A stretch of 32,666 nucleotides of DNA from JAWLDV01 sp046537975 (GTDB lineage: Bacteria > Desulfobacterota > Desulfobulbia > Desulfobulbales > SURF-16): positions 1 through 32,666 of the forward strand of contig JBKHJR010000028.1 in the NCBI GenBank assembly GCA_046537975.1. The letters are read 5' to 3'. The notes below the pieces were generated by a model. The model ran no database searches. It was not told the origin of the DNA and was given only the letters and a program-made list of their open reading frames with translations. This document shows positions 23,901 to 32,202 of the stretch, piece after piece. The translations under genes and the position numbers were made by a program. Each line of letters starts with the position of its first letter. The stretch's first letter is position 1.

Positions 23901-24772
23901 TGCACTATGAAGGGACGGTAATCCGGCCTCCCAGTGAGGCTGACTCCATTATTCTTCAGGTAACAGCAGGTTGTCCCCATAACGGATGTACTTTCTGCGG
24001 AACCTATAAGGATAAGCTGTACCGGATAAAAGATCAGGAGTTAATTGACGAGGATCTTGATTTCGTCGCCCGCCACTGCCACCGCCAGAACACCATGTTT
24101 CTGGCTGACGGTGACGTACTCTCCCTTTCCTGGCGCAGACTGCTCCGGCTTTTTGGCAAGATCAGGGAAAAGGCGGGCTGGATCAGACGAATAAGGCTTT
24201 ACGCCAGGGCCTCCTCCATTCTCGACAAGTCTTTAGATGAACTGCGGGAACTTAAGAATCTGGGTCTGGACCGGATTTATATGGACCTGGAAAGCGGGTC
24301 TGATCTGGTTCTGGAGAATGTGCGTAAGGGCTCAGACAGCGAAGAGATGATCCAGGCCGGCCGCAAGGCAAGAGATGCAGGTCTATTTCTGTCAGCAACC
24401 GTGCTTCTGGGCCTGGGAGGAACTGCCCTGTCCCGGGAGCATGCCGTGCAGACAGGAACAGTCCTTTCCCGGATGGAGCCCAATCAGATTGCAGTTCTCA
24501 CCTTAATGCTACTTCCTAACACTGAGCTTTATCTCTTTGAGAAAGAGGGGAAATTTGTGGTTCCATCCCAGAGAGAGCTGCTGTCTGAACTCCATCTTTT
24601 AATTGAAAATACCCGTGTCCACAAGAACTGCCAGTTTCAGGCAAATCATTCCTCCAATTATCTGCCGGTTAATGGCCGGCTGCCCCGTGACCGGGAAAAG
24701 ATCCTGACCTCTATCAGGAAAGGTCTGGCAGGTCAGGGTAAACTCAGAGAAGAGAAGGCCCGCAGCTTGTAA
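23900..24772 (+). CDS. Radical SAM protein with a CX4CX2C motif
   Basis: A 290-residue radical SAM protein of unknown substrate. The cluster motif near the N-terminus is C25-PHNG-C30-TF-C33, i.e. CX4CX2C, one residue longer than the usual CX3CX2C; relatives with GCSHN.CTFC share it. Elp3-like barrel features follow: DGDVLSLSW (about 70-78), RLYARASSI, and MDLESGSD at the SAM-binding region. There is no B12 or SPASM domain and no clear auxiliary cluster. The start codon overlaps the serC stop as TGATG, so expression is tied to serC. A SAM synthetase gene follows 86 bp downstream. Confidence 0.88.
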   Translation: MHYEGTVIRPPSEADSIILQVTAGCPHNGCTFCGTYKDKLYRIKDQELIDEDLDFVARHCHRQNTMFLADGDVLSLSWRRLLRLFGKIREKAGWIRRIRLYARASSILDKSLDELRELKNLGLDRIYMDLESGSDLVLENVRKGSDSEEMIQAGRKARDAGLFLSATVLLGLGGTALSREHAVQTGTVLSRMEPNQIAVLTLMLLPNTELYLFEKEGKFVVPSQRELLSELHLLIENTRVHKNCQFQANHSSNYLPVNGRLPRDREKILTSIRKGLAGQGKLREEKARSL

Positions 24773-24794
24773 TGGTAAAAATACTTACTTTAAC

Positions 24795-24823
24795 TTCAAC
24801 ATTATTCTGCCTTCTGCTAAATT
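24795..24823 (+). promoter_or_regulatory. Weak candidate promoter before the SAM synthetase gene
   Basis: TTCAAC (24795-24800) and TAAATT (24818-24823) are 17 bp apart, the latter preceded by a TGC extended -10-like triplet. Matches are poor. No SAM-riboswitch-like structure is apparent in this 86-bp gap. Confidence 0.25.
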
Positions 24824-24858
24824 TATTAACATGGAATTTCTTAAAACTTTAGCTGGGA

Positions 24859-26061
24859 ATGCAAGATATGAGTATTGACATACACCTCCTGGAAGTCGGA
24901 GCTGATCCCGTTCAAATGGTGGAACGCAAGGGACTTGGCCATCCTGACACCATCTGCGACACTCTGGCCGAAAACCTCTCCAGAAATCTCTGCCGTTTCT
25001 ATAAGGACAATTTCGGCCTGGTCCTCCATCACAATGTCGACAAGGGGCTTCTTTTCGGAGGACGGTCCCGTCCTGAATTCGGCGGGGGAGAGATCCTGGA
25101 AGCCCTGGAAGTTACCCTGGTGGGCCGGGCTACCATGTCCCACAAGGGAATTGATGTGCCGGTGGAGGAGCTGGCAGTAGAGGGCAGCAGGCAGTGGTTC
25201 AGGGAAAACTTCCGGGCCCTTGATCCGGACCGTCATCTCAAGATCCGCTGTCTCTTGAGACCGGGGTCGGAAGATCTCACCGAACTTTACCTGCGCCAGG
25301 CCAAGAGAGGTCTCGCCCTGGCTAATGACACTTCCTGCGGAGTGGGCTATGCCCCCTTAAATGAGCTCGAACAAGTGGTTCTCCAGGTGGAGCGGTACCT
25401 GAACAGCCCCGCGGCAGACAAAAGAGACTCTCCCTTTGGCGAAGATATCAAAATCATGGGGATGCAGTGTGAAAACGGGATCGAGCTTACTGTGGCCTGT
25501 GCCATGATTGATCGCTACCTGAAAGACATGGATGACTATCTCCGGGCAAAAGATGGACTGGCTGACCTGGTGTTGGCTAAAGCCCGGGAAATTACCGACC
25601 AAAAAATCAATGTTGCCGTAAATACTGCTGATGACCCGGAAGAGGAAAGCGTCTATCTCACTGTTACCGGGACTTCCGGGGAAGCCGGGGATGACGGGGA
25701 AGTGGGTCGGGGCAACCGGGTTAACGGCCTGATCACCCCTTACCGTCCCATGACCATGGAGGCCGCGGCCGGCAAAAATCCGATAACTCATGTGGGCAAG
25801 ATCTATAATGTCGCTGCCCGGCTTATTGCGGAACGTATAGTAGAAGAGGTTGAAGATGTTCAGGAGGCCTACTGCTACCTGGTCAGCCAGATTGGTCACC
25901 CGGTTAATGAACCACAGAAAACCGAAATCAAGATCCGCGTCCCTGAAAAGACCATCCCTCCTGAGATAAGCAGCAGAATCTATTCCATAACCCGGCAGAC
26001 CCTGCAGGAGACTAATTATCTCTGGGAACAGGTGATAGAAGGCAGTCTTCTGGTCTATTAG
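24859..26061 (+). CDS. S-adenosylmethionine synthetase, archaeal type
   Basis: A 400-residue methionine adenosyltransferase of the archaeal family (AdoMet_Synthase type), only distantly related to bacterial MetK. Characteristic segments are ERKGLGHPDTICD near the start, HHNVDKGLLFGG, NDTSCGVGYAPL, DDGEVGRGNRVNGLITPYRPM and AGKNPITHVGKIYN. It makes SAM from methionine and ATP. Translation starts at 24859 or at the ATG 9 bases later; only a weak GGGA precedes. Its place between two radical SAM genes is suggestive. Whether the genome also has a bacterial metK cannot be seen here. Confidence 0.93.
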   Translation: MQDMSIDIHLLEVGADPVQMVERKGLGHPDTICDTLAENLSRNLCRFYKDNFGLVLHHNVDKGLLFGGRSRPEFGGGEILEALEVTLVGRATMSHKGIDVPVEELAVEGSRQWFRENFRALDPDRHLKIRCLLRPGSEDLTELYLRQAKRGLALANDTSCGVGYAPLNELEQVVLQVERYLNSPAADKRDSPFGEDIKIMGMQCENGIELTVACAMIDRYLKDMDDYLRAKDGLADLVLAKAREITDQKINVAVNTADDPEEESVYLTVTGTSGEAGDDGEVGRGNRVNGLITPYRPMTMEAAAGKNPITHVGKIYNVAARLIAERIVEEVEDVQEAYCYLVSQIGHPVNEPQKTEIKIRVPEKTIPPEISSRIYSITRQTLQETNYLWEQVIEGSLLVY

Positions 26062-26076
26062 GTCAACCGATTTATT

Positions 26077-26181
26077 ATGAGTAACCTTTATACCCTTCTT
26101 GACAGTGCCGGGGATCTAACCTATCCTGTCTTTGTCCGGAGCGGGAAAGTCTATTGTCCTGAAGTCCTTGGCATCATCTAA
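26077..26181 (+). CDS. Possible 34-residue small protein
   Basis: An ATG-to-TAA frame in the 153-bp gap between the SAM synthetase and the second radical SAM gene encodes 34 residues (ending VRSGKVYCPEVLGII). It starts 16 bp after the preceding stop and ends 33 bp before the next start, in the same direction. Its composition is protein-like, but there is no clear ribosome binding site and no family I recognise. It may be a small protein, a leader peptide or chance. Confidence 0.25.
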   Translation: MSNLYTLLDSAGDLTYPVFVRSGKVYCPEVLGII

Positions 26182-26214
26182 GTATCTAAAAATCACCGAA
26201 AAAAATCTTAAGAT

Positions 26215-27906
26215 ATGAAGGTCCTGCTTATCTACCCCTACTGCCTGGAAGAACGCTCCAGGGATGACGACGTCCGGGTTCCTCCCATCGGCATCTACTA
26301 TATAGGGGCTTTGCTTCTCTCCCGGGGTCACAGGGTTGAGATCCTTAACCTCCACGGCAGACAGGAAGAAAAAGAACAGATCAGGCAGGTTCTCCGGAAA
26401 TGGGAACCTGATATAATCGGGTTTTCCATCCTGCATGCCAACAGATGGGGGGGGCTGGAAGTCGCCCGGATAGCCAAAGATCTCAATCCCGGGGTCAGGA
26501 TTATCTTTGGAGGGGTGGGAGCAACCTATCTCTGGCACCATTTACTCAACCATTTTCAGGAGGTCGAATATATAGTGCTCTCTGAAGGGGAGTATACTTT
26601 TCTGGAATTGGTTGAATATCTGTCTGCCGGCGAGAAAAAAGATCCGGCCGCCTTAAAAGGCATTGCCTTTCGTCAGGAAGGTAAACCTTTCAAAACAGCG
26701 GAAAGGGAGTTTATCGAGGATATCGATCAGTTGCCCGATCCATCCCGCTACTTTACATTTCAACATGTGACCTCCTCCCGGGGCTGTCCCTGGAACTGCA
26801 GGTTCTGCGGCTCACCCGATTTCTGGAAACGAAAAGTGCGTTTCCATTCTCCGGAGTACTTTGTAGGACAGCTGGAAAACCTCTATAGAAAGGGGGTTGA
26901 TTTTTTCTATATATCAGATGATACCTTCACCTTTCGCAAAGACAGGATTATTGCCATCTGTCAGGAGATCTTGAACCGGGGGCTCAACATATCCTGGTTC
27001 GCTATCTCCAGGGTAAACTGTATTGATGCCGACATCCTCTACTGGATGAGAAAAGCCGGCTGTATCCAGATCAGCTTCGGGGTGGAAAGCGGCTCCGAAC
27101 GGATAAGGGAAACCATTCTAAACAAACAGTTAAAGGTCGATGATATAAAATATGCCTTTAACCTTACCGCCAGCTACGGGATTCTGCCCCGGGCCTATTT
27201 TATTTACGGCTCTCCAGGTGAAAACGAAGAAACCATCCAGAAGTCCCTGGATCTGATGGATGAGATAAAACCGTTAAGTGCGGTATTCTATATCCTGGAT
27301 ATATTCCCGGGTACCGCCCTTTACCGGGACTACCGGGAAAGATGCGGAATCAGCGATGATATCTGGCTGGAAAAGAAGGAAGATATCATGTATTTTGAAA
27401 CCGATAACTCTCTGAATCAGGAGATGGTCCTGGATTTCGGCCGAAAGCTGCGAGGAGGCTACTACCGGCGCCTGACCGATTATGTACAAGACCTTGAACT
27501 GGAAGACAGAGAAGATCTCTATCCGTCTCATGCCGATTTTCTGGTCAGACTGGCCCTGACTTTTACCCACGGCGACTATGCCGGTATTGAAGCTATAAAG
27601 GACAAGGAGAAAACAGCGGAAAAACTTTTCCGTAAGAGCCTTACCTATCATTTTCGGGAAAAAGCCTATCTCGGTCTGGGCATTATTTACCAGAAAAACG
27701 GCTCCTATCAGGAATCTGCTGCCTGGCTGAGTGAAGGACTGAAACACTTTAGCGACTCCAAGTCCCTGCACTGCTGTCTGGCTGTCAGTTACATGAATCT
27801 GGGCAGATTCCGCGAGGCCCTGCCTCTTCTGGAAAAATTCAAGGAATCACCTGAAGCGGCCGGTCATCTGGATATATGCTACAAGGCACTTGGGCAGGCG
27901 CGCTGA
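26215..27906 (+). CDS. B12-binding-type radical SAM protein with C-terminal TPR-like region
   Basis: A 563-residue class B (cobalamin-binding type) radical SAM protein. Residues about 1-140 form a Rossmann-like B12-binding domain (MKVLLIYPY, GFSILHAN, IFGGVGATY) without the DxHxxG histidine motif, as is usual in this class. The cluster motif is C191-PWN-C195-RF-C198 in SSRGCPWNCRFCGSPDFW, followed by DDTFTF and FGVESGSERI. From about residue 440 the chain turns into helical TPR-like repeats (AYLGLGIIYQKNGSYQESAAWL, seen as shorter pieces), a putative partner-binding platform. Substrates of such proteins range from lipids to peptides; none is indicated here. It ends 15 bp from the convergent cyclase gene. 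Confidence 0.88.
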   Translation: MKVLLIYPYCLEERSRDDDVRVPPIGIYYIGALLLSRGHRVEILNLHGRQEEKEQIRQVLRKWEPDIIGFSILHANRWGGLEVARIAKDLNPGVRIIFGGVGATYLWHHLLNHFQEVEYIVLSEGEYTFLELVEYLSAGEKKDPAALKGIAFRQEGKPFKTAEREFIEDIDQLPDPSRYFTFQHVTSSRGCPWNCRFCGSPDFWKRKVRFHSPEYFVGQLENLYRKGVDFFYISDDTFTFRKDRIIAICQEILNRGLNISWFAISRVNCIDADILYWMRKAGCIQISFGVESGSERIRETILNKQLKVDDIKYAFNLTASYGILPRAYFIYGSPGENEETIQKSLDLMDEIKPLSAVFYILDIFPGTALYRDYRERCGISDDIWLEKKEDIMYFETDNSLNQEMVLDFGRKLRGGYYRRLTDYVQDLELEDREDLYPSHADFLVRLALTFTHGDYAGIEAIKDKEKTAEKLFRKSLTYHFREKAYLGLGIIYQKNGSYQESAAWLSEGLKHFSDSKSLHCCLAVSYMNLGRFREALPLLEKFKESPEAAGHLDICYKALGQAR

Positions 27907-27921
27907 TCGCCAGAAACGGTT

Positions 27922-29316
27922 TCAAGATCCGGCCTCAATTCTCGACTGGACCTGATTTCTGCCTTTGTTCTTGGCTTCATACATCCAGTCATCAACCCTT
28001 GATATAAAAGCATCAACACTTTCTTCCAGTCGGTCCTGGGCCACTCCAAGGCTTATTGTGATATGCCCCACTTCTGGAAAGTCAGCATCGGCAACGATCC
28101 TGCGCAGCTTTTCAGCCAGCTTGACCGCTCCCCCCAGCTCGGTGTCCGGGGTCAGGATGACAAACTCTTCCCCTCCCCACCTGGCCAGGACATCCGCCTC
28201 CCGAATATTTCTCTGCACTACCAGAACCAGAGTCTTGAGGACTTCATCTCCAACGCTGTGTCCATACCGGTCATTGATCTTTTTGAAATTATCGATATCG
28301 AACATGATAAGGCATAATGACCTAACCGACCTTCTGGCCAACCTTCTCTCATAATCCAACAAATCCAGGAGCTTACGACGATTATATGCCCCGGTAAGCT
28401 GATCAGTGGCAGCCATCTTCTCCAACTCATACTCCATTTCTTTGCGATGAGTAATATCCCGGACAATGCCTATTGCATGCCAGTGTTCATCCATCCTTAC
28501 GATAGAAAGAGAAAGTTCTATAGGTACCTGGTCACCATCCTTTTTTTGAGCAACTAATTCAGTGGTCCTGCCTGTAACATGACATCTGTCGCTTTCCCAA
28601 AGCTCGGGAAAAGAATCAGGAAAAACTGTTTTTCGGTCAGAAGAGATGAACAGATCATGAATGTTTTTATTTAAGACCTCAGCGGCATGATAGTTAAAAA
28701 TCCTTCCAGCCGCTTCATTCCAGTAACAGATAGATCCCCGGTAATCTATCATAATTATGGCGTCCTGAACTGCAGCAGTGATACTCTTGAATTTTTCTTT
28801 TGCCGCTTCCATCACCTCTTCCGCTTTCTTGCGATCAGTAACGTCTTCCAGGCACACCAACACCCGGTCTTCTTCATCAAAAGACATGAAGTAAGTGGTA
28901 AGAAAAAAAGTCCTGGCCGGGATTTCATCGGTCCAGAAAGGCAGACAGGCTTCAAAACGGTGATAGCCCACACCAGTCTGAAATGTCTCATAAACTGCGT
29001 TGCGTACAGAGCAGTCCTGGCAGAATGGACCATAGCCGCACCCCTCCGGCACGTCTACATGATGAATACAATGCAGAGCACCGCCCACCTGTACACCGAA
29101 AACATCCTCTCCACTCATTTCGGCAAATTCCAGAGTCGCCCGATTGGCTTTACAGACCTGCATATTTCGATTCAGCAGAAATATGAAGGAAGGGACTCCT
29201 TCCAGGATAATGGAAAGCTCCAGCTCGATTTTGCGGAATCGGGCTTCATTTTTCCGGCAGGCCTCTATTTCCTGTTCAAGTCTCTCTATCTCTTTTTTCA
29301 GCTCATTTTCTTCCAT
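27922..29316 (-). CDS. Diguanylate cyclase with two PAS domains (PAS-PAS-GGDEF)
   Basis: A 464-residue cytoplasmic signalling protein with no membrane helix. A coiled coil (1-35) leads to PAS 1 (about 35-165), which carries C83, C93, C99 and C102 in HCIHH...GCGYGPFCQDC. PAS 2 spans about 175-293 (DAIIMIDYRGSICYWNEAA). A GGDEF domain (about 303-460) has the intact active site GGEEF (381-385) and the inhibitory RxxD (372-375) five residues before it. It should make c-di-GMP with product feedback inhibition. The Cys set suggests a redox, metal or Fe-S sensor. It is the last gene after the zinc-finger protein, class III FBPase and GlpX-like genes, 26 bp behind the latter; no clear Shine-Dalgarno site. 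Confidence 0.93.
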   Translation of the reverse strand: MEENELKKEIERLEQEIEACRKNEARFRKIELELSIILEGVPSFIFLLNRNMQVCKANRATLEFAEMSGEDVFGVQVGGALHCIHHVDVPEGCGYGPFCQDCSVRNAVYETFQTGVGYHRFEACLPFWTDEIPARTFFLTTYFMSFDEEDRVLVCLEDVTDRKKAEEVMEAAKEKFKSITAAVQDAIIMIDYRGSICYWNEAAGRIFNYHAAEVLNKNIHDLFISSDRKTVFPDSFPELWESDRCHVTGRTTELVAQKKDGDQVPIELSLSIVRMDEHWHAIGIVRDITHRKEMEYELEKMAATDQLTGAYNRRKLLDLLDYERRLARRSVRSLCLIMFDIDNFKKINDRYGHSVGDEVLKTLVLVVQRNIREADVLARWGGEEFVILTPDTELGGAVKLAEKLRRIVADADFPEVGHITISLGVAQDRLEESVDAFISRVDDWMYEAKNKGRNQVQSRIEAGS

Positions 29317-29342
29317 TATATTAATAACAAGATAGGGATCTA

Positions 29343-30317
29343 TTAAAATACCGGCTGGTAATCAAAGAAGTGGCGGGTTTCCAGTTTTCGACAGGTATAG
29401 GTTTCCCCCCTGGCCACAAATGAGTTGGTTATGGCTCCATGGGCTGTAAAACGCACCCCTTCCAGAAACTCGCCGTCTGAGATGCCGGTGGCGGCAAAGG
29501 CTACTTCCCGGGAACGGCTGAGATCCTCTATCCGGAAAATCTTGTCGAACTCGTTTATTCCACATTTTTCAGCCTCCTGCCGGTCACGATCGTTTTCATA
29601 AAAAATTTTGCCTTCGAAGTATCCGCCCAGGCATCTGATAGCAGCAGCAGTAAGTACGCCTTCCGGGGCATAGCCGTAACCGATGTACAGATCGGCTTTT
29701 TCACCGGTAGCGGCAGCAAGACAGCCTGATATCTCTCCTTCTTCTATCAGCCTTATTCTGGCTCCACAGCTCTGGATTTCGCGGATAAGCTGTTTATGTC
29801 TGACCTGATTCAGGATACAGACAGTTACGTTTTCCGTGTATTTTCTCAGAACTCTTGCTACCCTTTTGATATTGATACTAAGAGGCTTATTAATATCTAT
29901 TACCTGTCCGGCCTCGGGGCCGACCACGATCTTATACATAGTAAGATTGGGAACTGACTGGATGGAATCTTTGCCGGCAATAACAGTATATGATGTAGAG
30001 TTGTTTCTTCCGGCTGCCGCGGCATGATGGGCCTCCAAACCTACTGCCATGATATCCTTGTCAGGCCCCCCTCCGCCCAGCTCTTCAGGAAGCCGGAAAG
30101 TATTTTCCCGATCGATGAAGCGGTCGTTTTTTACATAACCTTTTACGTTTAAACGATTAAGGGTCTTGGCGACTGCCTGTCTGGTACTGTTAAGTATTTC
30201 ATCGGGGTTTCCCAGTCCCTGTAACCTGGCAGCGGTGAGAGCGGCAATTTCAGTTGCCCGGACTATTTCCAGGCCGTAGTTAACGTCTGTTGCTTGCTGT
30301 GAATTCATTTTTTCCAT
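29343..30317 (-). CDS. GlpX-like (class II FBPase family) protein lacking key catalytic residues
   Basis: A 324-residue protein clearly related to GlpX class II fructose-1,6-bisphosphatase along its length: IVRATEIAALTAAR near the start, MYKIVVGPEAG (127-137), GYGYAPEGVLTAAAIRCLGG (214-233) and ATGISDGEFLEGVR. The metal and catalytic motifs are altered. The family's ADGAAV (Asp33 in E. coli) reads EILNST, IGEGE reads KNDRF (63-67), and VDPxEGT reads AVGLEAHH (91-98). Glu of LE and of APEG (E219) remain. It is therefore probably not a normal FBPase; a regulatory or altered-specificity role is likely. It lies 46 bp after an intact class III FBPase gene in one operon. Start at 30317 or 30308; ribosome binding site weak. 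Confidence 0.85.
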   Translation of the reverse strand: MEKMNSQQATDVNYGLEIVRATEIAALTAARLQGLGNPDEILNSTRQAVAKTLNRLNVKGYVKNDRFIDRENTFRLPEELGGGGPDKDIMAVGLEAHHAAAAGRNNSTSYTVIAGKDSIQSVPNLTMYKIVVGPEAGQVIDINKPLSINIKRVARVLRKYTENVTVCILNQVRHKQLIREIQSCGARIRLIEEGEISGCLAAATGEKADLYIGYGYAPEGVLTAAAIRCLGGYFEGKIFYENDRDRQEAEKCGINEFDKIFRIEDLSRSREVAFAATGISDGEFLEGVRFTAHGAITNSFVARGETYTCRKLETRHFFDYQPVF

Positions 30318-30363
30318 AGTAAGTGGAGCGGAGTTTATTGAAAAGTGCCATTATAATAAAGGC

Positions 30364-32202
30364 TTATAATTCCCGGAGCTGGGCCAGAAGCTGACTTCTC
30401 TTTTCCTCCATGGCCCTTCCCTGGATGGTATCCTTGATTTTCATGGGCTGACGGAATTCATCTACTAACTCAATGTCCAGGGGAACTGATTCCAGTTTTA
30501 ATTCCGCTTCCCTCATTTCTTCCGGGGTGGGAAGGATAATTCCGTAAAGCTGATGAGGTGTCTGAACCAGAGCATGACCGCGGTTGTAGTAGGCAGCTGC
30601 AAAACCGCCATCCACATTTATGGCCACTCCATCTTCACTGGCCATCTTTTTCCCCTTATTATAATCAACCGGAGTATGTCCGAAAATAACCCGCTCCACT
30701 CCGAATTCATCTTTTAACTTCTGCCTGAAGGTATCAGTCTGTAGATTATGTTCCCAGTACAGAGTTTTTTCATGGTGAGATGCTTTATCAGTCAGAAAAT
30801 AGCGTTCAAAGGTCTTCATGGCATGTTTGCCGAAGAAGGGTGATTTGGGGCCGCACCAGAGATAAAAAAACAGAGCCTGATCTTCTTCCTTCTGCTTTCT
30901 GCCTCCCAGATATCTTCTGCCTACCTCTTCAATGGTCTCCTGGATGAAGTCAAGCAGATCCCTCCCTTTTCTACCCAGGAATTCCTCAAATTCTCCCTCG
31001 CTGTTGGAAGGGACCAGAGCATGGATATTCAGGAAATTGTTATGGATATGATAGGTTCTGCCATTCTTGAAAAAATATCCCAAAAGACGCTTGAATTTTC
31101 GGTTGGTATGAAACTGCCCGACCAGATCTTCCACTACCTCTTTTTCTTCGTCAGTCAGTTTTCGGGGGTCGGCCAAGTCCAGGGTAGGGAAAAAGGTGTC
31201 ATTCAGCCCCTCTGTTCTCCCGTTTCGGAGCATTTCCGCCAAACGGTCCAGCCAGAGGCGGGAAGCCATCTCATATTCAGGATGTCTTTTAATAGTTCTT
31301 TCCTCAAGTTTAAACTGGATTACCGCCAAGGCCTTTTCCATGCTTTTCCCCTTGGCGGATTCAGCTTTAAACCTGCCGGTGACTTGGTCCGGAGGATAAT
31401 TTTTTTCAGCAAAGGCTTCCAGCCTGGAACTGTCAAACCCGAGGCGCTCGAGCAATTCAAAATGATCATAACGACAGGTTATGCGGATTGCTTCCACAGT
31501 CAGAGAACGATTGCCGGACGCCGCTCCCAGCCAGAGGATATCATGGTTACCCAATACATAATCAACTATATGCCGGTAGGAGGGAGAGGCCAGAATCCGG
31601 ATTATCTTGTCAGGTTGAGAGCCCCGGTCGAATACATCACCCAGGACCTCGATCCGGTTGAGCAGAATCTTGCTGATAGACTGGGAGAGATGGGCGATCA
31701 GACGATCAGAGATGATCCTCTCTTCAAAAACAGAATCAGGAACAGGAAGATCTGAGAGAAGTCGGCTGATAGTGGTGTAAAAAGCTGGAGAGAATATGTC
31801 TTCAGTATCATAAAGTATGTTGGCCAGCTTGTATTTCAGGATCTCGACCAGGCAGAGGATAACATCCTGGCGGTCCATACGGATTTCACTACTTCCTATG
31901 TACTTTCTTTTTCTTATAATGCGGGCCAGGTACTGGATTTTGACAGTGCTGAATGTGTTGGGCAGGGCCTCGCGGCAGGTCTGGTAAAGCATACCGAAAC
32001 GCCCCCGGAGAATTGATTTAAAGCGTTCCCCCTCTCCATGCAGATCGCTTATCCAGAGGGTTGTGGGAATGTTGGAATTAAGTTCGTTTTCCAGACTCAG
32101 CAGTTTCCCCACCAGGGAGTCAATCTCATCAGCGTGCGCAGTGGTGCTGAAATTTTCAGGATAATGACAGATTTCGGGTTCAACTTTTTTCAAAGAGGTC
32201 AT
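30364..32202 (-). CDS. fbp: Class III fructose-1,6-bisphosphatase
   Basis: A 612-residue class III (Firmicutes-type) FBPase that hydrolyses fructose-1,6-bisphosphate to fructose-6-phosphate in gluconeogenesis. Its calcineurin-like metal site shows as WISDLHGE (about 50-57), GDVFDRG (about 188-194), GNHD (about 218-221) and FGHTPVDYNKGK; a VDGGFAAAYYNRGHALVQT segment follows. The frame extends 28 codons upstream to 32286, but I chose 32202 because AGGAG (32208-32212) sits 5 bases before this ATG and the protein then begins MTSLKKVEPEIC. This start overlaps the zinc-finger gene by 23 bp. The enzyme has no homology to GlpX, encoded next. Confidence 0.94.
   Translation of the reverse strand: MTSLKKVEPEICHYPENFSTTAHADEIDSLVGKLLSLENELNSNIPTTLWISDLHGEGERFKSILRGRFGMLYQTCREALPNTFSTVKIQYLARIIRKRKYIGSSEIRMDRQDVILCLVEILKYKLANILYDTEDIFSPAFYTTISRLLSDLPVPDSVFEERIISDRLIAHLSQSISKILLNRIEVLGDVFDRGSQPDKIIRILASPSYRHIVDYVLGNHDILWLGAASGNRSLTVEAIRITCRYDHFELLERLGFDSSRLEAFAEKNYPPDQVTGRFKAESAKGKSMEKALAVIQFKLEERTIKRHPEYEMASRLWLDRLAEMLRNGRTEGLNDTFFPTLDLADPRKLTDEEKEVVEDLVGQFHTNRKFKRLLGYFFKNGRTYHIHNNFLNIHALVPSNSEGEFEEFLGRKGRDLLDFIQETIEEVGRRYLGGRKQKEEDQALFFYLWCGPKSPFFGKHAMKTFERYFLTDKASHHEKTLYWEHNLQTDTFRQKLKDEFGVERVIFGHTPVDYNKGKKMASEDGVAINVDGGFAAAYYNRGHALVQTPHQLYGIILPTPEEMREAELKLESVPLDIELVDEFRQPMKIKDTIQGRAMEEKRSQLLAQLREL

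Noticed and set aside
24773..24858. SAM riboswitch before the SAM synthetase gene
   Set aside because: The 86-bp AT-rich gap has no conserved core or terminator-antiterminator pair that I can see.
28687..29346. 219-codon plus-strand frame opposite the diguanylate cyclase
   Set aside because: Antisense to PAS domains with clear motifs; no independent evidence.
31021..31755. 244-codon plus-strand frame inside fbp
   Set aside because: Antisense to a class III FBPase with intact metal motifs; composition is that of a shadow frame.
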